A DNA stretch of 29,049 nt from Pseudomonadota bacterium (GTDB lineage Bacteria > Desulfobacterota > Desulfovibrionia > Desulfovibrionales > Desulfovibrionaceae). The notes below the pieces were generated by a model. The model was not told the DNA's origin and ran no database searches. It was given only the letters and a program-made list of their open reading frames with translations. A program made the position numbers and the translations under genes. Position 1 is the first letter of the stretch. Every line of letters starts with the position of its first letter. Of the stretch, positions 1 to 8,617 are shown in pieces. The stretch is taken from NCBI GenBank assembly GCA_023390395.1, contig JAEWCY010000115.1:1-29049 (forward strand). Reading direction: 5' to 3'.

Positions 1-366
1 GCCTGGAACGGACCGAGGACGCTTTTCCTGCCCCCGGACCCGGCCGAGGCCGACGTAGCCCGGGCCCTGGCCCAGGCCGGCGCGGCCAAGCGCGTGGTCC
101 TGCTCGTCACCGACGCCCGGGGCAAGGCCGGCCAGCGCCGCCTGGCCGAGGCTCTTGCCGGCGCGGCCGGGGACCGATTCTGCCTGGTCGCGGCCCAGTC
201 GCCCTACGACCTGCCGCTTCTGCCCCGGGCCGGGACGCGCCTGGCCACCTACGGCGAGACCGAGGCGGGCATGGCGGCGCTCGGTCGGGCGCTTTTCACG
301 AACTTCCGGCCGGCGGGCCGCTGTCCGGTCGTCCTGCCGCAAGCCGAAGCATCGGCGCATCCGTAG
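1..366 (+). CDS. Glycoside hydrolase family 3 beta-N-acetylhexosaminidase-like protein, C-terminal fragment (5' end outside window)
   Basis: An open frame runs in from the left edge and stops with TAG at 364-366, leaving 121 residues. It resembles the C-terminal alpha/beta sandwich domain of two-domain family 3 glycosidases such as the Bacillus NagZ type. Visible marks are a strand-rich VVLLVT segment, SPYDLPLL, and the closing pattern LATYGETEAGMAALGRALF followed by a Gly-Arg-x-Pro-Val ending, which matches the usual end of this domain. Family members release N-acetylglucosamine from muropeptides or related glycans. The catalytic (beta/alpha)8 barrel is not in the window, so substrate and intactness cannot be judged. 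The following gene starts 106 nt later, so co-transcription is possible but unproven. Confidence 0.72.
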   Translation, partial: AWNGPRTLFLPPDPAEADVARALAQAGAAKRVVLLVTDARGKAGQRRLAEALAGAAGDRFCLVAAQSPYDLPLLPRAGTRLATYGETEAGMAALGRALFTNFRPAGRCPVVLPQAEASAHP

Positions 367-471
367 CGTAAGCGAGGGTGCAGCGCCGCATGGCGACGCA
401 AACACCGCAGAAGGACATTGACGTTTGGCTGCCCTTGGTTTCAACTTGACCAAACGAATCGGAGAGTTCCC

Positions 472-2604
472 ATGCAGGAGCAAACGAACGCCTCGCCGGC
501 CCTTCCCCTTCTCGTCCTGGGCGTGTTGCTGAGCCTGTGCATCGTCGCAGCCGCGCTCGTACCCAACATCATCGTTGCCGTCGTGGTCGGTCTAGCCGGC
601 TGCATCGCGACCTGGCTGCTGGTGGGTCGCGCCCTTGCCCCGGCGAACGCCCTGTATGCGGGGCTGACCAAGATCAAGGAAAATCCCAGAGCCTTCCTCA
701 TGGACGAGGTTCTTGCCTGGAAGGAACTCGGCCCCCTGGGCGAAGCGGCCAGCGACGTCCTGTCCTTCAACATGAGCCGCCGCGAATATTATCGAGCCGC
801 CATCCTGCACGTGGGCACGCCCTTTTTCATCTGCAACAAGGACGGCGTCATCACCCACACCAGCCACGCCCTGACGCAGATGCTGCAAAAAGACGAAAAG
901 TCCGTGGTGGGCCGCACGGTAAGCCAGGCATTCTACAACAAAGGCGGCGTCTCCATCACCGAGAAAGTGCTGGCCGCTGGCGGTTCCAAACTCGCCGAGA
1001 GCGACCTGACCTTGTGGAACGGCCAAATCCTGGCCTGCCACTTTTCCGTGAGCTGCTTTCACGGGGAAAATGGCGATCTGCTCGGCGCGGTGACCTGCAT
1101 CACGGACCTTTCGGGCCTGCGCGAAAAGCAGGCCCAGCTCGAAACCGCCCAGGCCGACCTGCGCAATCTCGGCGGCGAGATCAACGAACTGGCCCAGCGC
1201 GTGGCCTCGGCCTCGGAAGAGCTTTCCGCCTCCTCCGACGAACAGGCCCGGGGGGCGCAGCAGCAGAAAGGCCAGGCCGACGCCGTGGCCACGGCCATGG
1301 AAGAGATGACGGCCACGGTCATGGAAGTGGCCAAGAACGCTTCCCAGACCTCCGAGGCCGCCGACGCCGCCAACGTCGCCGCCGAAAACGGCACGGCGGA
1401 AGTCCGCAACGCCGTTTCGGGCATCCAGTCCGTGGCCGAATCCGCCGGCAAGCTCGGCCAGGTCCTGACCACCCTGGACGGCCAGGCGGCGGAAATCGGC
1501 CGCATCATCGGCGTGATCAACGACATCGCCGACCAGACGAATCTTTTGGCCCTCAATGCCGCCATCGAGGCGGCCCGGGCCGGCGAGGCCGGGCGCGGCT
1601 TCGCCGTGGTCGCCGACGAGGTGCGAAAGCTGGCCGAAAAGACCATGACCGCCACCAAGGAAGTGGAGAATTCCATCCACCAGATACAGGACGGCTCCCG
1701 CCACGCCGTGGCCTCCATGAAGGAGACCGAGGCGCGCGTGGCCGGCAGCACCGAGGCCACGTCCAAGGCCGGCGAGGCGTTGGCGAACATCATGACGCGC
1801 ATCCGCGAGGTCACAAGCCAAGTGGGCCAGATCGCCACGGCCGCCGAGCAGCAGTCCGCCGCCGCCGAGGAGATCAACCGCAATCTCGAAGTCATCGCCG
1901 AGGTCGCCCGCGAGGCCGACGAAGGCGCGAGCCAGACCGCCCAGGCCACGCGCGAGCTGGCCGAACTGGCCCAGTCCCTGCTGCGCCTGGCCGGAGCCTT
2001 CGCCGACCGACACGAAAAGGACCTGAAGCTGCGGGTCTCGGCCGGCAACATGAAGGGCATCCTGCCCAAGCTCATGCAGGAGTTCATCCGGGAACGCTAC
2101 GGCGAGGCCGTCTACGAGAGCATGCAGGAGGACATGGGCCACCCGACCTTCCTGCCCACGCAGAACTATCCGGACCAGGTCCTGCGCCAGATGGCCGAAC
2201 TGGCCGCGACCAAAGCCGGCCAGACTCCGGGAGAGCTCTTCCAGGCGCTGGGCCGCTTCACCATCAAGGGCTTCAAAAAGCTCTACCCCCGCTACTTCAA
2301 GGGCGGCACCCTCAAGGAATTCTACCTGACCATGAACGAGACCCACGCCAAGCTGACCAAGGACATGCCGGGCCTGGAGCCGCCCAAGTTCACCTACGAG
2401 GACAAGGGTGACCGGTTGATCATGACCTACCGCTCCCGACGCGGCTATCCGGAATATTTCGAGGGCATCCTGCACGGCGCGGCCGAGTACTATCAGGTGC
2501 CCGCCCGGATCACCGTCTCCGCCTCCGGCGACGGCGCAACGGCCCGGGCTGAGATCGTCTTCCCGCCCGAACGGGGCGCGCGCCCCAGGGCGCTGGGCGC
2601 GTAA
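472..2604 (+). CDS. Methyl-accepting chemotaxis protein with C-terminal H-NOX haem gas-sensing domain
   Basis: This 710-residue protein joins a chemoreceptor to a haem sensor. Two membrane segments lie near residues 12-30 and 32-52, a PAS-like domain at about 105-215, and the MCP coiled coil at about 235-500. The coil contains the conserved hairpin tip (DQTNLLALNAAIEAARAGE and on, about 345-390) that contacts CheA/CheW. Residues 527 to about 704 match the H-NOX (HNOB) family: MKGILPKLM start, His625 in NETHAKLTK as proximal haem ligand, and Tyr653-x-Ser655-x-Arg657 as the haem-propionate motif. Tyr662 falls at the position of Tyr140 of Thermoanaerobacter (Caldanaerobacter) H-NOX, the O2-stabilising distal residue. 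The protein probably couples O2 or NO binding to the chemotaxis kinase. ATG 472 is chosen because GGAG at 461-464 sits 7 nt upstream; an in-frame TTG at 418 lacks such a site. Confidence 0.93.
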   Translation: MQEQTNASPALPLLVLGVLLSLCIVAAALVPNIIVAVVVGLAGCIATWLLVGRALAPANALYAGLTKIKENPRAFLMDEVLAWKELGPLGEAASDVLSFNMSRREYYRAAILHVGTPFFICNKDGVITHTSHALTQMLQKDEKSVVGRTVSQAFYNKGGVSITEKVLAAGGSKLAESDLTLWNGQILACHFSVSCFHGENGDLLGAVTCITDLSGLREKQAQLETAQADLRNLGGEINELAQRVASASEELSASSDEQARGAQQQKGQADAVATAMEEMTATVMEVAKNASQTSEAADAANVAAENGTAEVRNAVSGIQSVAESAGKLGQVLTTLDGQAAEIGRIIGVINDIADQTNLLALNAAIEAARAGEAGRGFAVVADEVRKLAEKTMTATKEVENSIHQIQDGSRHAVASMKETEARVAGSTEATSKAGEALANIMTRIREVTSQVGQIATAAEQQSAAAEEINRNLEVIAEVAREADEGASQTAQATRELAELAQSLLRLAGAFADRHEKDLKLRVSAGNMKGILPKLMQEFIRERYGEAVYESMQEDMGHPTFLPTQNYPDQVLRQMAELAATKAGQTPGELFQALGRFTIKGFKKLYPRYFKGGTLKEFYLTMNETHAKLTKDMPGLEPPKFTYEDKGDRLIMTYRSRRGYPEYFEGILHGAAEYYQVPARITVSASGDGATARAEIVFPPERGARPRALGA

Positions 2605-2616
2605 CGCCCCTTTCCT

Positions 2617-2653
2617 CCCGGTCGGGCGGCCGTCGCCGCGCCGTCCGACCGGG
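2617..2653. terminator. Stem-loop between convergent genes (terminator-like, no clear T tract)
   Basis: CCCGGTCGGGCGGC (2617-2630) pairs with GCCGTCCGACCGGG (2640-2653), a 14-bp stem with one G-T mismatch and a 9-nt loop. It begins 13 nt after the MCP-H-NOX stop, between that gene and the convergent sensor kinase. No run of T follows on either strand, so it may be a weak or Rho-assisted terminator or an RNA 3'-end stabiliser. Nothing else was recognised in the gap 2605-2914. Confidence 0.5.
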
Positions 2654-2914
2654 ACGTCCCACTGCCGGTTCCCGTCATTTCGTCTTCTGCCAACGCTCAC
2701 GCGCACGCCCGGCCGGCCTTTTCCCGGAACGGACACGACCGAAACGGGAGACGGTTCACTGCCGATTCCTGCGGCAATGCCGGCCCGTACAACCGGCGTT
2801 TCCAAGCAATGCGCCGGGATCGCGGGAAAAAAACATTTGAGACGGGCGACAAGCGGGACAGACCCAGGCGGCCGGCCCGGGCCGCCGTACCTGCCGGTGA
2901 GCGGGGATGGCGAC

Positions 2915-4945
2915 CTAGGCCCCTTCGCTTACGGGAAAAACCAGGCGGAAGGCCGTGCCCGACGGCCCGGAACCGTAGGTGAGCGCGCCGCGCAGCTGCC
3001 GGGAGAGCTGCACCACCAGCTGCATGCCCAGGGATTTTCCCCGGTCCGGATGGAAATCCTCGGCCAGGCCCCTGCCGTCGTCCTCCACTGACCCGCGCAC
3101 CATGCCGCCCTCCTGGGACACGCCCACGCGGATGGTCCCGGCCTGGCGGTCCACGAAGGCGTGCTTGACGGCGTTGGTCACCAGTTCGTTGACGATGAGC
3201 CCGAAGGGGATGGCCTTGTCCACGGGCACGCGGCATTCGGCCAGCTCCAGGGAGAAGCCGATGCTCTTCTCGCCGCGCAGGGACTGGACCAGCTTGGGAA
3301 TGAGGCGCTCCAGGTACTCCTTGAGATCCACCCGGGCCAGGTCCCCGGAACGGTAGAGCTCCTCGTGGATGAGCGCCATGGAGGCGATGCGGTTGCGGCT
3401 CTCCTCGAAGAGCCCCTGGATGCCCGGGTCCTCGATGGTCTCCTTCTGGAGGAACAGCAGGCTGGAGATGACCTGCAGGTTGTTTTTGACCCTGTGGTGG
3501 ACCTCCTTGAGCAGCACTTCCTTTTCCAGCAGGGAATCGCGCAGTTGCCGCTCCTTGGCCTTGTCCTCGGTGACGTCGCGGATGACGCCGACGAGGAAGC
3601 GCGCGCCCGTGGCGTCGACGAAGAGCCCCTTGCGCGTGACCAGCACATGGGCCACGCCGAGGTTGTCCGTGAGGCGCTCCTCGTAGAGGTCCTCCCGGCC
3701 GGTCTGAAGCACGAGATTGTCGCGGGCCACGAAGACGTCGGCCTCGTCGGGGTTGACGAAATCGTGGTCGGTCCTGCCGATGATCTCCGGCGCGGGACGC
3801 CCCAGCATGGTGCACAGCGCGCTGTTGACCATGACGAACCGATGGTCGCTGTCCTTGACGAAAACAGGGTCCGGGATGGATTCGAGGATCATGCCCAGAA
3901 ATTCGCGGGACCGGCGCAGGTCGGCCTCGATGCGCCGGCGCTGCGTGATGTCCCGGCCGACGCCCAGAATGCCGGAAAACGCGCCCGCCGGATCGTGCAG
4001 GGCGCGGACCACGCATTCCACCCAGACCGTGCCGCCGTCCTTGCGACGCAGCTCCAGCTCCATGGTCACCACCGCGCCCTTGTTGGAAGCGGCCTTCCTC
4101 TCGATATCGACGGCGGCCTGGCGCGCCCGCGCGGCCGACTCCGGCGCCAGCATCTCCTCGAAGGTCTGGCCCATGGCCTCTTCCACACTCACCCCGCGCA
4201 GCCGGCGCACCGAAGGGCTGATGAACGTGGGACGCCAGCGCGCGTCGAAGGTGAAGATGACGTCGTGGGCGTTGTCCGCCAGCAGCCGGTACTTGGCCTC
4301 GCTCTCGCGAAGGCTCCGTTCGGCCGCCCGGCGCGGGCCGATGTCGCGCACGAAGGCCAGAGCCGCCGGGCGTTCCTCGAAGGTGAACGGCACGCCGGAC
4401 ACCTCGACCTCGATGGTCGTCCCGTCCAGGCGGAGGTACTGCTGTTCCTTGAGCCGCACCGCCTGCTTGTCCTGGACGGAAAGCCGCATGCGCTCGGCCA
4501 CGGAATCCCGGGAATCCGGGTGCACGAGGTCAAGGACCTTGCGGCCGACGATGTCCGCCGCCGAGGCCGCGCCGAAAAGCCTGATCCCCTCGTCGTTGAC
4601 GAAAAGGAAGACTTCGCCGTCGTGGATCAAGATGGCGTCGGGCGCGTTGTCCACCACCAGGTCGTTGTGCGCCAGGCTCACTCGCAGCGCGTCGGCCTTG
4701 CGACGATAGGCCCGCACATGGCGGTGGAGCAGCACGTGCAGCAGACCCGCCGTGACAAGGACGAAGGCGACCCCCTTGAGGGAGGACACACGCAACAGCG
4801 TGTCGGGCGCGTCCCGGAACAGGGCGTCCGCGAGCCGATCGGAGAAAAAGACCCACAGCAGGCCGACGCCGGCGTAACACAGGGCGATCCGCAGAGGGTG
4901 GAGACTGACCAGCCCCTTCCTGTCGTTCGTGTCCATCCGCAGCAT
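2915..4945 (-). CDS. Membrane sensor histidine kinase, three PAS domains, HisKA_2/HWE-type
   Basis: This 676-residue protein has two membrane segments (about 18-35 and 55-74), three consecutive PAS domains (about 95-205, 215-335, 345-465), then a HisKA_2 dimerisation domain and a HATPase_c domain (about 575-675). The phosphoacceptor region reads EVHHRVKNNLQ with the histidines at 483/484. The ATP-binding region shows NELVTNAVKHAF (N box) and EDDGRGL (G1). The short periplasmic loop suggests cytoplasmic sensing through PAS rather than an extracellular ligand domain. No response regulator lies beside it, so its partner is unknown; kinases of this class often signal to single-domain or atypical regulators. 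It starts 74 nt after the HPPD-like gene on the same strand without an obvious terminator, so the two may share a transcript. ATG 4945 is preceded by GGAG; ATG 4936 is a close alternative. Confidence 0.9.
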   Translation of the reverse strand: MLRMDTNDRKGLVSLHPLRIALCYAGVGLLWVFFSDRLADALFRDAPDTLLRVSSLKGVAFVLVTAGLLHVLLHRHVRAYRRKADALRVSLAHNDLVVDNAPDAILIHDGEVFLFVNDEGIRLFGAASAADIVGRKVLDLVHPDSRDSVAERMRLSVQDKQAVRLKEQQYLRLDGTTIEVEVSGVPFTFEERPAALAFVRDIGPRRAAERSLRESEAKYRLLADNAHDVIFTFDARWRPTFISPSVRRLRGVSVEEAMGQTFEEMLAPESAARARQAAVDIERKAASNKGAVVTMELELRRKDGGTVWVECVVRALHDPAGAFSGILGVGRDITQRRRIEADLRRSREFLGMILESIPDPVFVKDSDHRFVMVNSALCTMLGRPAPEIIGRTDHDFVNPDEADVFVARDNLVLQTGREDLYEERLTDNLGVAHVLVTRKGLFVDATGARFLVGVIRDVTEDKAKERQLRDSLLEKEVLLKEVHHRVKNNLQVISSLLFLQKETIEDPGIQGLFEESRNRIASMALIHEELYRSGDLARVDLKEYLERLIPKLVQSLRGEKSIGFSLELAECRVPVDKAIPFGLIVNELVTNAVKHAFVDRQAGTIRVGVSQEGGMVRGSVEDDGRGLAEDFHPDRGKSLGMQLVVQLSRQLRGALTYGSGPSGTAFRLVFPVSEGA

Positions 4946-5019
4946 CTTTCTCCGCCTTCGCCTTTCCGTATCCGCGGTCGCGGCAATCCCAGCCGCCGCC
5001 GATCACGCCGTGGCCGCGC

Positions 5020-6123
5020 CTACTGCTTTTCCGTGGCCCTGGTCAGATGCGTCACGTTGCTCTTGGTGAAGAACCCGTCGAAGCCGTCATAGCGCTCGAT
5101 GTATTCGTTGACGAGGAGCGTGCGGGGCGACATGGCGGAAAAGATCTGCTTGAGCCCCTCCTCACGCGAGCCCACGAGCTCGGACAGAAAGCCCATGCCG
5201 TCCGCGGCCAGGCCGGCCACGACCGCCTCGATGCCCCGGACGGCGAAGGCGGCATGGTGCGGCCGCGTGCCGTAATTGGCGATGAAGCGCTCGGTGGGGC
5301 CGGCGTCGCCGTCGGCCCTGTCCAGGGGCGAGATGCCCGAGGTGAAGACCTGGGCGTATTCGCCGGGCCCCAGCCGGGCCACGCTGGTGATGGAATTGAG
5401 CGACTCCACGTACACGGCGAAGTCGAAATGGTATCCGGTCAGGGAGATGAACTCGGCGATGGCCGCGTCGCGGTTTTCGGCCCGCACCCGGGTGGCCACG
5501 TGGTCGAGGCCGCCGATGTCGGCCAGCCAGGTCCGGTCGGGCTTTGGCGGCGGCGTCAGGTCCAGGGGCCGGCTCTTGCCGTGGGCGAAGGTTCCGGGGC
5601 GGCCCTTCCACTCGATGAACCCCAGGGAATTGCCCGTGTGGACCGAAGGCGCGGTCTGGAGAAAGGAGAAGGCGTCGGTTTCGACCGGGGATTCGGCCAG
5701 GAAGGCCACGCCGCGCTGGCGCTGCACGGCCACGTAACGGGCGAGGTCGTGACAGACGTACACGAAGGTTTCCAGGCGGCCGGCCTGGCCGGGCGAAGTC
5801 TTGGCTCCGGCGTTGTAGGGCGCGAAGGGGTTGGGGCCGGACGGACGGCTCTTGACGAGGAAATCCGCGCCCAGGCCGTCGCGCAGCCACAGGCACGGTC
5901 CGCCGTCCCCGGTCAGGGGATCGTCCAGGGAGGCTTCGTGACGTAGCGCCGTGGCGGCGAGCAGTTCGCCGGCCGCGGGCAGCAGATCCTGCGGGGCCAC
6001 GTCGACCACCACGGCGGCGAGTCCTCCCACGAGCCCTTCGAGCCCGGCCCGGCGACGTTCCTCCGTCGCCCGTTCCACTGCCCGAAGCAGCGTCGCGTCG
6101 TCGTTGACGAAACTCGCGGCCAT
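5020..6123 (-). CDS. 4-hydroxyphenylpyruvate dioxygenase-like VOC-fold metalloprotein
   Basis: This 367-residue protein has two vicinal-oxygen-chelate halves as in HPPD. The expected facial iron ligands are visible: His208 (GLDHVATRV), His290 (RPHHAAFAV) and Glu340 (LVNEYIERY). Gln326 in LKQIFS matches the conserved Gln before Ile-Phe, and the C-terminus (GFDGFFTKSN, then ending in E-K-Q) looks like the HPPD C-terminal helix. However, the segment after LNS, which reads L-N-E-P in true HPPDs, is replaced by VFTSGI, so the substrate may not be 4-hydroxyphenylpyruvate. HPPD-type enzymes need O2 and ferrous iron, which is surprising in a presumed anaerobe. The start at 6123 has GGAGGGAG just upstream. 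The gene lies 22 nt after priA and 74 nt before the sensor kinase, all on the minus strand. The fold assignment is secure; the reaction is uncertain. Confidence 0.8.
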   Translation of the reverse strand: MAASFVNDDATLLRAVERATEERRRAGLEGLVGGLAAVVVDVAPQDLLPAAGELLAATALRHEASLDDPLTGDGGPCLWLRDGLGADFLVKSRPSGPNPFAPYNAGAKTSPGQAGRLETFVYVCHDLARYVAVQRQRGVAFLAESPVETDAFSFLQTAPSVHTGNSLGFIEWKGRPGTFAHGKSRPLDLTPPPKPDRTWLADIGGLDHVATRVRAENRDAAIAEFISLTGYHFDFAVYVESLNSITSVARLGPGEYAQVFTSGISPLDRADGDAGPTERFIANYGTRPHHAAFAVRGIEAVVAGLAADGMGFLSELVGSREEGLKQIFSAMSPRTLLVNEYIERYDGFDGFFTKSNVTHLTRATEKQ

Positions 6124-6145
6124 GAACTCCCTCCAGGGGTTGCGG

Positions 6146-8536
6146 TCAGAGCATGTCCACCGGGTCCAGGTCCAGGGTCAGGCGCACCTTCCCCGAGCCA
6201 GGCTGCGCCTCGCGTCCGGCGGCGAACACCCGGCGCACCGCCGGCCAGTCCGGGGACTTAAGCAGGCAATGGAAGCGCCTGCGCCCGGCGACCAGGGCCA
6301 GCGGGGCCGGGGCCGGCCCGAGCACCCGCACCCCGAGCGGCGCGGCGGCCGCCCGCATGGCCTGGCCCACGGCGGCGACCACGGCGTAGCCTTCCTCGAA
6401 GTCGCGGGGAAAGCTCAGGCGCGCCAGACCCAGTCTCGTAAATGGCGGATAACACAAGCGTCGCCTGCGGGAAAGCTCCTCCTCGAAAAAACCCTCGAAA
6501 TCCCCGGCCACGACATGGGAAAAGAAGGGGTCGCCAGGGGTGCGCGTCTGGATGAGCACCCTCCCCGGCCGACCGCCACGACCGGCCCGGCCGGCCAGCT
6601 GGGTGAGCAGCTGGAAGGCGCGCTCCGAGGCCCGGTAGTCGGGCAACGCCCGTCCCAGGTCGGCGTCGGCGGCGATGACCAGGGTCACGTCGGGAAAATG
6701 GTGCCCCTTGGACAGCATCTGCGTGCCGACCAGCACCCTGGCCCGGCCGGCGGCGAAGTCGGCCAGCACGGCCTCGGCCCGCTCGGGGCGGCGGGCCACG
6801 TCGCGGTCCAGGCGGGCCACGGCCGCGCCAGCGGGCAGCACGCCGGCCAGCTGCTCCTCGAGCATCTCCGCACCCACGCCCATGGGCAGGAAATCCGCCC
6901 CGCCGCAGGACGGGCACGGCGAGGGATGGGGCCTGGCGTAGCCGCAGTAGTGGCACACCAGCCGCTCCCGGTCCTTGTGGTAGGTCAGCGAAAGCTCGCA
7001 CTGGGGGCAGCGCACAGGCGTCTCGCAGTCGCGGCAGAAAAGCAGCGGCGCGTAGCCCCGGCGGTTGAGCAGGATCATGGCCTGGTCCCCGCCGGCCACG
7101 GTCTCGGCCAGGGCGGCGGCGGCGGCGTCCGTAAGCACGCCCGTGCGGTCGCCGGTCTCGCGCCGGCCGGAAACGGCCGTGAGCTTGGGCGCGACGCGCA
7201 TGTCCACGATCTCCACGGCCGGCATGCCCCCCGCGCCCACCCGTCGCGACAGGCGCACCATGGGCACGTGCCCTTCCCTGGCGGCCTGGAAGGTCTTGAC
7301 ATCGGGCGTGGCCGAGCCGAGCACGAGCAGCGCCCCGGCCTGGCCGGCCCGGAAGAAGGCCACTTCCTTGGCCTGGTAGGGCAGCCGGTCCTCCTGCTTG
7401 AAGGCCCCGTCGTGCTCCTCGTCGAGCACGATGAGCCCGACGTCGCGAAGGGGCAGGAACAGGGCCGAGCGCGTGCCGGCCACGAGCCAGGGCGCGTCCG
7501 GGCCGGCGGCGCGGCGGAAGGCGGCCTCGCGCGCGGCCGGTGGCTGGTAGCCGTGGTAGAGCATGGGGGCCTGGCCGGGAAAGGCGCGCGTCGCGGCCCT
7601 GTGCAGCCGGGCGGCCAGGGCCACTTCCGGCGCGAGCAGCAGCGTGCGCTTGCCCCGGGCCAGGGTCCGGGCGGCAAGCTCCATGTAAAGGCGCGTCTTG
7701 CCGCTGCCGGTGACGCCGAAGACGAGCCGGGCCGCGCCGTCCGGGGCGTCGAGGACCGGGGCCAGGGCGGCCAGGGCCGCCTCCTGCTCGCCGGTCAGGG
7801 GGGGCATGGCGGCCAGGCCGGCCGGCGCGCCCGCGGCGTCGTCCCCGGGCGGCGGCGTCTCCCCTTCCCCGGCCTCCAGGCGCACCAGGCCCAGGGCGCA
7901 CAGCCGGCGCAGGATGGGGAGCGTCCCCTCGCCGCATTTTTTCCTGAGGTCGGAAAGGAGCATGGGCCCGGCGTCGCACAACGCGTCCAGGACGGCCAGC
8001 TGCCTGGCCGCGCCGGGGCGCACCGGCCAGGGCGGGTCCACGGCCAGGAAGCACAAGGGGTCGGCCTCCTCCCCGGCCAGCCGGCAGCGCACCAGCCCCC
8101 GCCGCCAGGCCTCGGCCAGGGCCGCCCGCTCGGCTTCCGGGAGCCTGGCCAGGGTCCGGGCCGCCAGGCGCTTGGGCAGCCCGCCCTCGTCCACCACGAA
8201 TTCCACCTGGGAAGAACGCATGCCGCGCGGCAGAAGCGTGGCCAGGATGCGGCCCGGCGCGGCCAGGTGGCGGCTGGAAAGGTTTCGCACCAGATCGAGG
8301 TAGGCGGCGTCGCAGGCCGGCTCCCGCTCCAGGGGGAACAGGGCCGGACGCAGGGTCACGCCCGGAGGCGCCGCGGCCCCGGACTCCCAGACGACGCCCG
8401 CCCGCAGGGTCGCGCCCATGGGCACGAGCAGGCACAGCCCCGGGGGAAAATCCTCGGGCGCGAACCCCGGCGGCAGGGCGTAGGACAGCACGGCATAGGG
8501 GGGCGAGGTCAGGGTGACGGCGACGACGTGGCTCAT
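6146..8536 (-). CDS. priA: Primosomal protein N' (replication restart helicase PriA)
   Basis: PriA recognises stalled or collapsed forks, unwinds the lagging strand 3' to 5' and helps load the replicative helicase. The 796-residue product shows the N-terminal DNA-binding region (VAV...SYALPPGF), Walker A GVTGSGKT with Lys280, the DEEH box starting at Asp372, the GSATPD motif, and the zinc-binding insertion with four CxxC pairs (CRDC, CPQC, CHYC, CPSC). Motifs V and VI are also present (GTQMLSKGHHF; QLAGRAGRG). Length is a little over the E. coli protein (732). ATG 8536 fits the family N-terminus, but no Shine-Dalgarno sequence is visible: the T run of the upstream galU terminator ends 5 nt before the start codon. 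The source of its transcript and its translation signal are therefore unclear. Confidence 0.95.
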   Translation of the reverse strand: MSHVVAVTLTSPPYAVLSYALPPGFAPEDFPPGLCLLVPMGATLRAGVVWESGAAAPPGVTLRPALFPLEREPACDAAYLDLVRNLSSRHLAAPGRILATLLPRGMRSSQVEFVVDEGGLPKRLAARTLARLPEAERAALAEAWRRGLVRCRLAGEEADPLCFLAVDPPWPVRPGAARQLAVLDALCDAGPMLLSDLRKKCGEGTLPILRRLCALGLVRLEAGEGETPPPGDDAAGAPAGLAAMPPLTGEQEAALAALAPVLDAPDGAARLVFGVTGSGKTRLYMELAARTLARGKRTLLLAPEVALAARLHRAATRAFPGQAPMLYHGYQPPAAREAAFRRAAGPDAPWLVAGTRSALFLPLRDVGLIVLDEEHDGAFKQEDRLPYQAKEVAFFRAGQAGALLVLGSATPDVKTFQAAREGHVPMVRLSRRVGAGGMPAVEIVDMRVAPKLTAVSGRRETGDRTGVLTDAAAAALAETVAGGDQAMILLNRRGYAPLLFCRDCETPVRCPQCELSLTYHKDRERLVCHYCGYARPHPSPCPSCGGADFLPMGVGAEMLEEQLAGVLPAGAAVARLDRDVARRPERAEAVLADFAAGRARVLVGTQMLSKGHHFPDVTLVIAADADLGRALPDYRASERAFQLLTQLAGRAGRGGRPGRVLIQTRTPGDPFFSHVVAGDFEGFFEEELSRRRRLCYPPFTRLGLARLSFPRDFEEGYAVVAAVGQAMRAAAAPLGVRVLGPAPAPLALVAGRRRFHCLLKSPDWPAVRRVFAAGREAQPGSGKVRLTLDLDPVDML

Positions 8537-8541
8537 GGCGC

Positions 8542-8574
8542 AAAAAAACGCCCGGGAGGCGCGCCTCCCGGGCG
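8542..8574 (-). terminator. Strong intrinsic terminator after galU, abutting priA start
   Basis: A perfect 26-bp palindrome (CGCCCGGGAGGCG followed by its complement, 8549-8574) is followed on the minus strand by seven T (A7 at 8542-8548 on the plus strand). It lies 43 nt beyond the galU stop and should end the ftsH-to-galU transcript. Only five bases separate the T run from the priA ATG. Confidence 0.9.
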
Positions 8575-8617
8575 AAAATCGATGCGGCGCGCGGGGGACG
8601 TGGCCCCGGTGGCGGGC

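Noticed and set aside
418..471. TTG start for the MCP-H-NOX gene with 18 extra residues
   Set aside because: No ribosome binding site precedes it, while ATG 472 has GGAG 7 nt upstream and begins just before the first membrane helix.
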